Shown: positions 13,234 to 18,076 of the stretch, piece after piece
Layout: each line of letters opens with the position of its first letter
Numbering within the stretch: position 1 is the first letter of the stretch
The notes under the pieces: generated by a model
Databases searched by the model: none
What the model saw: only the letters and a program-made list of their open reading frames with translations
Told to the model about the DNA's origin: nothing
Program-made: the position numbers and the translations under genes
Assembly (NCBI GenBank): GCA_023387635.1
Contig: JAEWHU010000184.1
Location: 1-18,076, forward strand
DNA length: 18,076 nt
Origin: Bacillota bacterium
GTDB lineage: Bacteria > Bacillota > Clostridia > Lachnospirales > Lachnospiraceae
Direction: 5' to 3'

Positions 13234-14598
13234 TTATCTATCTTCCATGCTAACATATTCTTGCTCTTTTGCAACGCATTGATAAGCAGGACGAATAATT
13301 TTACTTGCGTTAATCAGCTCTTCAATACGATGTGCACTCCAACCAGATATACGTGAGATGGCAAAAATAGGTGTATAAAGTTCCAGTGGTAAATCTAACA
13401 TACTATAAACAAAACCACTATAGAAATCCACATTAGCGCTAACACCTTTATATATCTTACGTTCTTTTGCGATTACTGCAGGTGCTAATTTTTCAACTAA
13501 ATTATAAAGTTTAAATTCCTTTGTTCTGTTTTTTTCTTCTGATAATTTCTTTACAAAACCTTTAAAGATATTAGCTCTTGGATCAGAAATTGAATATATT
13601 GCATGACCCATTCCATAGATTAACCCAGCTTTATCAAAAGCTTCTTTATGTAAGAGAGCAGCTAGATAATTACTTACTTCTTCTTCGTCTTCCCAATCCT
13701 TTAGATTTTTTTTCATATCATCAAACATTTGAATTACTTTTATATTAGCTCCACCATGTTTTGGCCCTTTTAGTGAGCCTAAGGAAGCAGCAACAGAAGA
13801 ATAGGTATCAGTTCCAGTTGAGGAAACTACATGGGTTGTAAAGGATGAGTTATTACCACCGCCATGTTCCGCATGAATGACTAAAGCAACATCAAGTATT
13901 TTAGCTTCAAGAGGAGTGTACTTACTATCTGGTCTTAACAAGTGGAGAATTAATTCAGCAGTAGAAAGGTTTGGATCTGGTGTGTGTATGACTAAACTTT
14001 GGCCACATTGATAATGTCTGTACGCTTGGTAACCGTATACAGATAAGAGTGGGAACAAGGAGATTAATTGTAAGGATTGTCTTAGTACATTGGGTATGGA
14101 TATATCATCAGCAAGATCATCATATGAATATAAGGTTAAAACGCTTCTAGCAAGAGTATTCATCATATCTGAACTAGGTGCTTTCATAATAATATCTCTT
14201 ACAAAAGAAGTAGGTAGCGAGCGGTATTCACCAAGTAATTTATTAAAACGTCCTAACTCTTCTTTTGAAGGTAGTTCTCCAAATAGTAATAAATAAGTTA
14301 TTTCTTCAAATCCAAACCGATCGTCTTTTGTAAAACCATCAACAATTTCTTCTACATCTATCCCACGGTAAAATAGCTTTCCTTCGCAAGGTATGTAGTT
14401 AGAATCCACAATGTTATAAGAGCGAACTTCAGCAATTTCTGTTAGACCTGTTAGTACTCCGCGACCATTTACATCTCGAAGTCCTCGTTTAACATCGTAC
14501 TTGGAATAAAGGGAAGGGTCAATATCACTATTTTTAGTGCATAGGTTTGTTAACTCAAGTATATCTTTAGTAATCCTTGAAAATGGATTGCTATTCAT
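13234..14598 (-). CDS. gltA: Citrate synthase
   Basis: A 454-residue citrate (Si)-synthase-family enzyme. It condenses oxaloacetate with acetyl-CoA, probably feeding glutamate synthesis in an anaerobe with a partial TCA cycle; that use is inference. Catalytic residues fit the family: His281 in GPKHGGAN, His332 in GMGHAIYSISDPRA and Asp391 in SANVDFYSGFVY. HAEHGGGNNSSFTTHVVSST (242-261) is also typical. An N-terminal extension of about 60 residues precedes the region aligned to short bacterial forms. GHAIY replaces the better-known GHRVY. A 2-methylcitrate synthase activity cannot be excluded. A strong SD (AAGGAGG) lies 5 nt before the ATG. It is transcribed divergently from mgsA. Confidence 0.92.
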   Translation of the reverse strand: MNSNPFSRITKDILELTNLCTKNSDIDPSLYSKYDVKRGLRDVNGRGVLTGLTEIAEVRSYNIVDSNYIPCEGKLFYRGIDVEEIVDGFTKDDRFGFEEITYLLLFGELPSKEELGRFNKLLGEYRSLPTSFVRDIIMKAPSSDMMNTLARSVLTLYSYDDLADDISIPNVLRQSLQLISLFPLLSVYGYQAYRHYQCGQSLVIHTPDPNLSTAELILHLLRPDSKYTPLEAKILDVALVIHAEHGGGNNSSFTTHVVSSTGTDTYSSVAASLGSLKGPKHGGANIKVIQMFDDMKKNLKDWEDEEEVSNYLAALLHKEAFDKAGLIYGMGHAIYSISDPRANIFKGFVKKLSEEKNRTKEFKLYNLVEKLAPAVIAKERKIYKGVSANVDFYSGFVYSMLDLPLELYTPIFAISRISGWSAHRIEELINASKIIRPAYQCVAKEQEYVSMEDR

Positions 14599-14671
14599 AT
14601 ATGCCTCCTTCTTTCTTTATGCTTTAATTAGACATAGAATAATTCTGTTTTATTATGTATTATTTTGCAGA

Positions 14672-14699
14672 ATTATAGTATAAATATTATTAGTTACAA
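14672..14699 (-). promoter_or_regulatory. Candidate promoter of citrate synthase
   Basis: On the minus strand, TTGTAA (14699-14694), 16 nt, TATAAT (14677-14672). A 9-bp inverted repeat (ATAATTCTG 14639-14647 / CAGAATTAT 14668-14676) overlaps the -10 and could be an operator. The leader would be about 65 nt. Confidence 0.5.
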
Positions 14700-15061
14700 T
14701 TGAATAAATATCTTTCATGGATAATGTCTTCGAAAAAACAAATACTTATGATAGACTAAGAAATTTTACCATAAAAAAATATAATTTAAAAGCAGTTATT
14801 ACATTGGGATTATGTATCTTTTAAGAATAATTCATTGGTATTTTTAGAATAAGTCTGTCAAGTTATATGTTTTATGAATGATATTTGTTTCTTGTTATCT
14901 TACCACATGACATTAATCATAACAAGGCTTATTGTATATTTTATTTATAAATATACAATATATGAAATATTATTCCAAAGATTTCTTGAATAATAAATTG
15001 GTTTTAATAGATAATTTGAGCTTAAAAGTGGAAAAATGCATAGTAAGTAGTTACTTTATTG

Positions 15062-15090
15062 TTGCATTATTAGTTTAAAAATATTATGAT
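15062..15090 (+). promoter_or_regulatory. Candidate promoter of mgsA
   Basis: TTGCAT (15062-15067), 17 nt, TATGAT (15085-15090). The predicted start near 15097 gives a leader of about 140 nt that contains the diverged hairpin repeat. Confidence 0.4.
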
Positions 15091-15188
15091 AGAAGTATCG
15101 AATACAGAATAATTAATAATTGTAAAGCGGATATTAAAGTCTCCTTTGCTAAATGTTGATTATAGTATTAGGTGAATTACTAGAGGAA

Positions 15189-15237
15189 GCGTATGTTCCC
15201 TTTAAGGGTAAATTATAATACGCAGATGGAGGACGAT
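15189..15237 (+). repeat. Diverged SD-bearing hairpin repeat before mgsA
   Basis: GCGTAT (15189-15194) pairs with ATACGC (15218-15223). The loop is longer (23 nt) and holds a small CCCTT/AAGGG hairpin. The 3' flank, ACGCAGAT then GGAGG (15228-15232) and GATATG, matches the fabD copy closely. The ATG of mgsA is 5 nt after GGAGG. Confidence 0.45.
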
Positions 15238-15726
15238 ATGATACTTGATGATTATATCTATTTTAGAATTGATAAGAAAAAACATATTGCTTTGATTGCA
15301 CATGATGGAATGAAACAAGAATTAGTAAAATGGGTAGACAAAAATAAAGATATTTTAAAAGAACATTACTTATGTGGTACTGGTACAACAGCAAGATTAA
15401 TCACAGAGAAAACAGGATTACCAGTAAAAGGATATAATAGCGGACCATTAGGTGGAGACCAACAGATTGGTTCTAGAATAGTAGAGGGCAATATTGATTT
15501 TGTAATATTTTTATGGGATCCATTAGAATCACAGCCTCATGATCCAGACGTAAAAGCATTACTTCGTATTGCAGTTGTATATGATATACCTATTGCTAAC
15601 AATCTAGCTACAGCAGATTTCTTATTAACATCAAAATACATGAATGAGGAATATGACCGTAAAGTAGAAAACTTTGATAAAAATTTAAAGGTTCGTATTG
15701 AGAAGTTTTCTGATGAAGAAAAATAA
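15238..15726 (+). CDS. mgsA: Methylglyoxal synthase
   Basis: 162 residues from ATG 15238, chosen because TGGAGG lies 5 nt upstream and because the protein then begins close to where E. coli MgsA (152 aa) does. The in-frame ATG at 15193 lies in the stem of the hairpin repeat. The enzyme converts dihydroxyacetone phosphate to methylglyoxal and phosphate, a bypass that relieves sugar-phosphate build-up. Motifs: KKHIALIAHDGMK, the phosphate-binding GTGTTARLI, SGPLGGDQQIG, FLWDPLESQPHDPDVKALLR (with the catalytic Asp in this region) and NLATADFLL. It is transcribed alone and followed by a terminator. Confidence 0.94.
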   Translation: MILDDYIYFRIDKKKHIALIAHDGMKQELVKWVDKNKDILKEHYLCGTGTTARLITEKTGLPVKGYNSGPLGGDQQIGSRIVEGNIDFVIFLWDPLESQPHDPDVKALLRIAVVYDIPIANNLATADFLLTSKYMNEEYDRKVENFDKNLKVRIEKFSDEEK

Positions 15727-15782
15727 ATTGTAAAGAAATTATTTATCTATAAAGAAGAATTTCTTTGATAGGATAAGGAAGG

Positions 15783-15814
15783 AAAGGTAGAGAAAGAGAT
15801 TTTTCTACCTTTTT
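15783..15814 (+). terminator. Intrinsic terminator of mgsA
   Basis: AAAGGTAGA (15783-15791) pairs with TCTACCTTT (15804-15812), with inner A-T pairs, followed by a T-run. A second, weaker stem (AAAGAAATT/AATTTCTTT, 15732-15766) precedes it. Confidence 0.7.
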
Positions 15815-15864
15815 ATGTAAACTTGAAAACATAAAGACAATCCATGTATGTATTTACTAGAGGG

Positions 15865-15893
15865 TTGCCAAATTTATGAAAACATGTTATAAT
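15865..15893 (+). promoter_or_regulatory. Sigma-A promoter of rubredoxin
   Basis: TTGCCA (15865-15870), 17 nt, perfect TATAAT (15888-15893). The start near 15900 gives a leader of about 58 nt. Confidence 0.65.
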
Positions 15894-15957
15894 TTTATCG
15901 TCTTTATTTTATGGTTTTGCAAATCATAATAAAAAATTTGAAACGGAGGAATCAATT

Positions 15958-16113
15958 ATGTCAAAATATGAATGTCCATGTGGATATGTTTATGACCCTG
16001 AATTAGGTGATCCTGATAATGGAATTGCACCTGGAACACCTTGGGAATCTGTTGAAGATAGTTGGACTTGTCCTGTGTGTGGGTTAGAGAAGGATGCGTT
16101 TACAGAAATTTAA
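15958..16113 (+). CDS. Rubredoxin with a shortened first knuckle (CxCG)
   Basis: A 51-residue protein. ATG 15958 has an SD (CGGAGGA) 7 nt upstream. It is a one-iron electron carrier of the cytoplasm. Visible: YECPCGYVYDPELGDPDNGI at the N-terminus, GTPWE, and WTCPVCGLEKDAF at the C-terminus. Iron ligands would be Cys6, Cys8, Cys38 and Cys41. The second pair is the normal CxxCG, but the first is CxC where almost all rubredoxins have CxxC; one residue is missing and the flanks are otherwise canonical. Its neighbours rubrerythrin and desulfoferrodoxin take electrons from rubredoxin in related anaerobes, so it likely feeds them. Confidence 0.9.
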   Translation: MSKYECPCGYVYDPELGDPDNGIAPGTPWESVEDSWTCPVCGLEKDAFTEI

Positions 16114-16136
16114 GTGTAACGTACATATTGATGAAG

Positions 16137-16173
16137 GAGAGATATTATAAGCTTATAATTGCTCTCTTTTTTT
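16137..16173 (+). terminator. Intrinsic terminator between rubredoxin and rubrerythrin
   Basis: GAGAG (16137-16141) pairs with CTCTC (16162-16166) and an inner ATTATAAGCTTATAAT palindrome (16144-16159), followed by seven T. It implies that rubrerythrin has its own promoter or depends on read-through. I see no convincing promoter in the 39 nt that follow. Confidence 0.8.
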
Positions 16174-16212
16174 GCATCGTGATAATTAGGTTATGAAAGA
16201 AAGAGGTATAAG

Positions 16213-16752
16213 ATGAAAGAATTAAAAGGTACAAAAACAGAAGCTAATTTAAGAGCAGCATTTGCTGGAGAGTCCGAAGCAAGAAATAAGTATACATATT
16301 ATGCTTCAAAGGCTAAAAAAGAAGGTTATGAACAAATCGCACAACTTTTTTTAGAAACTGCTAATAATGAAAAAGAACACGCAAAAATCTGGTTTAAATT
16401 ACTTCATGATGGAATGCCAGATACTAAAGAAAACTTATTAGATGCTGCTAACGGTGAACACTATGAGTGGACTGATATGTATGCTAATTTTGCAAAAGAA
16501 GCAAGAGAAGAGGGCTTTGATCGTATAGCATATTTATTTGAAGGCGTAGGTAAAATTGAAAAAGAGCATGAAGCTAGATATAGAAAGTTATTAGAGAACG
16601 TAGAAGGTGATTTAGTGTTCTCGAAAGAAGGAGATACTATATGGCAATGTGCTAATTGTGGACATATCCATGTTGGTAAGAAAGCTCTTGAAAAATGTCC
16701 TATTTGTGATCATCCAAAAGCATATTTTCAGGTATTAGCACAAAACTATTAA
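16213..16752 (+). CDS. rbr: Rubrerythrin
   Basis: A 179-residue cytoplasmic peroxidase. The N-terminal ferritin-like diiron domain (1-135) has Glu20, the ExxH motif E53-K-E-H56, Glu96/Glu99 and a second ExxH, E116-K-E-H119. The C-terminal rubredoxin-like domain holds Cys146, Cys149, Cys162 and Cys165 (CANCG...CPICD). It reduces hydrogen peroxide to water with electrons from rubredoxin, protecting the anaerobe. The SD (AAGAGG) lies 6 nt before the ATG. It is followed 33 nt later by desulfoferrodoxin, which turns superoxide into the peroxide that rubrerythrin removes. Confidence 0.95.
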   Translation: MKELKGTKTEANLRAAFAGESEARNKYTYYASKAKKEGYEQIAQLFLETANNEKEHAKIWFKLLHDGMPDTKENLLDAANGEHYEWTDMYANFAKEAREEGFDRIAYLFEGVGKIEKEHEARYRKLLENVEGDLVFSKEGDTIWQCANCGHIHVGKKALEKCPICDHPKAYFQVLAQNY

Positions 16753-16785
16753 AGTATAAAATTAATTATAAAAAGGAGAATTACA

Positions 16786-17169
16786 ATGGCTGAAAAAACA
16801 AAATTCTACATTTGTAAACATTGCGGTAATTTAGTAACATTTTTGAATGAATCAGGTGCACCACTTGTATGTTGTGGAGATAAGATGACATATCTTGAAC
16901 CAAATACAGTAGATGCTGCAACAGAAAAGCATGTTCCTGCTGTATCTGTTGAAGGAACTAAAGTAACAGTTGATGTTGGTAGCGTTGAACATCCTATGGT
17001 AGCTGAACATTTTATTCAATGGATTTATCTTGCAACAGATAAAGGTAACCATGTTAGAAAGTTAGTTCCAAGTGATAAACCACATGCTGAATTTGTATTA
17101 GTTGATGAAACACCAGTAGCAGTTTATGAATATTGTAATCTTCATGGATTATGGGTGAAAGAAATATAA
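16786..17169 (+). CDS. dfx: Desulfoferrodoxin (two-iron superoxide reductase)
   Basis: 127 residues. The N-terminal desulforedoxin domain binds Fe(Cys)4 through Cys10, Cys13, Cys29 and Cys30 (CKHC...CC). The C-terminal neelaredoxin domain holds the catalytic iron with His49 (EKHVP), His69, His75, Cys117 and His120 (EYCNLHGLW); Glu47-Lys48 form the usual active-site loop. It reduces superoxide to hydrogen peroxide without making oxygen. All ligands of the two-iron class are present. The SD AAAAGGAG lies 7 nt upstream. It is probably co-transcribed with rubrerythrin and is followed by a strong terminator. Confidence 0.95.
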   Translation: MAEKTKFYICKHCGNLVTFLNESGAPLVCCGDKMTYLEPNTVDAATEKHVPAVSVEGTKVTVDVGSVEHPMVAEHFIQWIYLATDKGNHVRKLVPSDKPHAEFVLVDETPVAVYEYCNLHGLWVKEI

Positions 17170-17172
17170 AAT

Positions 17173-17212
17173 AAAAACACCTCCATTTCTAATAGAAATG
17201 GAGGTGTTTTTT
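17173..17212 (+). terminator. Strong intrinsic terminator after desulfoferrodoxin
   Basis: 17173-17190 and 17194-17211 form an 18-bp perfect stem with a 3-nt loop (AAT) and a T-run within the 3' arm and beyond (TTTTTT). It starts 4 nt after the stop codon. Confidence 0.92.
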
Positions 17213-17284
17213 AGATATATAGGTAAAATATTGCATTTATAATAGAATAAGAAATTAATGGAATACATTAAACAAGATATCATA

Positions 17285-17313
17285 TTGTATTAGTATAAGA
17301 ATGAAAGTATAAT
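17285..17313 (+). promoter_or_regulatory. Sigma-A promoter of the Crp/Fnr gene
   Basis: TTGTAT (17285-17290), 17 nt, perfect TATAAT (17308-17313). The start near 17320 gives a leader of about 45 nt. I found no TTGAT-N4-ATCAA box in 17213-17364. Confidence 0.6.
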
Positions 17314-17364
17314 AATAGCTATAGAGAAATAAGGACTATCCAAAAAAGGAAAGGAATATTTATA

Positions 17365-18042
17365 ATGTTATCAAAAAGTGACTTAAATTATATCCCTGAG
17401 GTAATGACCTTTTGGGAACAATTAAACAATAAAGAAAAAGAATTTGTACTAAATAATATCACACCAGCCCATTATGATAAAGGAAGTACAATTCATAATG
17501 GTGACGAGGACTGTGTAGGTGTTTTATTAATTAAAACAGGTGAATTACGAGTATATATGTTATCAGATGAAGGAAAAGAAATAACTTTATATCGTCTGAG
17601 AGATGGAGATATGTGTATCCTTTCAGCTTCTTGTATTTTACGGAATATTACCTTTGAAGTACATATTGATGCAGAAACTGATACAGATGTATTATTACTT
17701 CCTTCTAATTTGTATCAGCAGTTATGTAAAGAAAATATGTATGCAGAGAATTTTACAGATAAATTAGTGATTGAGCGTTTTTCGGATGTTATGTGGGCTA
17801 TGGAGCAAATCCTATTTATGAGCTTTGATAAAAGGCTTGCCATCTTCTTGTCTGATGAATCTGTTAGAATTGGTAGTGAGCTAATTGAACTTACCCATGA
17901 ACAAATAGCAAAGTATGTAGGAAGTGCTAGAGAGGTAGTTTCACGTATGCTAAAGTATTTTGCTTCGGAAGGAATTGTTGAACTATCAAGAGGTGGAGTT
18001 AAAATAATTGATAAGAAGAAATTAAAAAATATTATTAACTAG
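17365..18042 (+). CDS. Crp/Fnr-family transcriptional regulator
   Basis: A 225-residue regulator. An N-terminal cyclic-nucleotide-binding-like beta barrel (about 15-120) has the usual GVLLIKTGELRVYMLSDEGKEITLYRLRDGD core. A dimerisation helix (about 128-155) and a C-terminal winged helix-turn-helix follow (LTHEQIAKYVGSAREVVSRMLKYFASEGIVEL, 176-207). The cAMP-binding residues of E. coli Crp are not evident, nor is the N-terminal cysteine set of oxygen-sensing Fnr. Cys50, Cys84, Cys90 and Cys121 are scattered. The effector is thus unknown. Its place after oxygen-defence genes hints at redox or stress control, but it has its own promoter behind a strong terminator. The SD (AAAGGA) lies about 10 nt before the ATG. 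Confidence 0.9.
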   Translation: MLSKSDLNYIPEVMTFWEQLNNKEKEFVLNNITPAHYDKGSTIHNGDEDCVGVLLIKTGELRVYMLSDEGKEITLYRLRDGDMCILSASCILRNITFEVHIDAETDTDVLLLPSNLYQQLCKENMYAENFTDKLVIERFSDVMWAMEQILFMSFDKRLAIFLSDESVRIGSELIELTHEQIAKYVGSAREVVSRMLKYFASEGIVELSRGGVKIIDKKKLKNIIN

Positions 18043-18076
18043 TAAATAAAAAAGTAGCTATTGTATACGACAAAAT

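Larger units (their letters stand above)
14599..15192. other. 594-nt AT-rich divergent intergenic region with tandem inverted repeats
   Basis: No gene can be supported here. A 35-codon frame at 14717-14824 has no SD. Inverted repeats: 14639-14647 with 14668-14676, flanking the citrate synthase -10; 14891-14898 with 14919-14926 (CTTGTTAT/ATAACAAG); 14930-14941 with 14949-14960 (12 bp perfect, TATTGTATATTT); and 14968-14975 with 14988-14995 (TATTATTC/GAATAATA). The last three run in series over 105 nt. They could be operators, RNA structure or a decayed transcript. Confidence 0.5.

Noticed and set aside
13159..13356. 65-codon plus-strand frame overlapping the citrate synthase 3' end
   Set aside because: Antisense to a clear gene and starts inside the terminator.
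14717..14824. 35-codon frame in the citrate synthase / mgsA gap
   Set aside because: No SD, low-complexity composition and no recognisable motif.
15887..15901. PerR-like half-site at the rubredoxin promoter
   Set aside because: TTATAAT is present only because it contains the -10 box; the right half does not match.
16144..16159. ATTATAAGCTTATAAT palindrome before rubrerythrin as a PerR box
   Set aside because: A PerR box has TTATAAT before ATTATAA with a 1-nt centre. Here the half-sites are in the reverse order with a 2-nt centre, and the palindrome is the stem of a terminator.

Overview
The window is low-GC DNA with strong Shine-Dalgarno (SD) sites, TTG and GTG starts, a type II fatty-acid synthesis operon using FabK, and an anaerobe's oxygen-defence set (rubredoxin, rubrerythrin, desulfoferrodoxin). 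This points to an anaerobic Firmicute, most likely a Lachnospiraceae / Clostridium cluster XIVa relative. That placement is inferred from gene content and style; no database was searched. No phage, transposase, CRISPR array, tRNA or rRNA was seen.

Layout. 1-462: a terminator, then a gene-free stretch with a good promoter and several hairpins, which I call a candidate structured RNA. 463-966: a small SEC-C protein. 1096-1455 (minus): an XRE-type repressor with a consensus promoter and a likely auto-operator. 1684-3117: a membrane-anchored glycoside-hydrolase-like protein. 3328-4381: an ECF-type sigma factor overlapping a small one-TM protein, probably its anti-sigma factor. 4461-13058: acpP-fabK-fabD-fabG-fabF-accB-fabZ-accC-accD-accA, which makes malonyl-CoA (AccABCD) and elongates acyl-ACP chains (FabD, FabF, FabG, FabZ, FabK). 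fabH and a FabT- or FapR-type regulator are not in the window. 13234-14598 (minus): citrate synthase, convergent with accA across a long shared terminator hairpin. 14599-15192: a 594-nt AT-rich gap with several inverted repeats. 15238-15726: methylglyoxal synthase. 15958-17169: rubredoxin, rubrerythrin and desulfoferrodoxin. 17365-18042: a Crp/Fnr regulator.

The most interesting non-coding signal is a short repeated element: a GCGT(GC)/(GC)ACGC hairpin followed by AGA(C/T) and a GGAG-type SD, placed so that its 3' end supplies the ribosome-binding site of the next reading frame. Clear copies precede fabD and fabF. A third follows fabG and leads into an 11-codon mini-ORF. A diverged copy precedes the unrelated, distant mgsA. 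This suggests a dispersed, possibly mobile or functional, translation-initiation repeat.

Other points of note are a rubredoxin whose first metal-binding knuckle is CxCG instead of CxxCG, a putative anti-sigma factor with almost nothing beyond its membrane segment, and mutually exclusive hairpins at 315-360. Several start sites were moved from the longest reading frame to the codon served by a good SD: 1684, 3917, 5953 and 15238.
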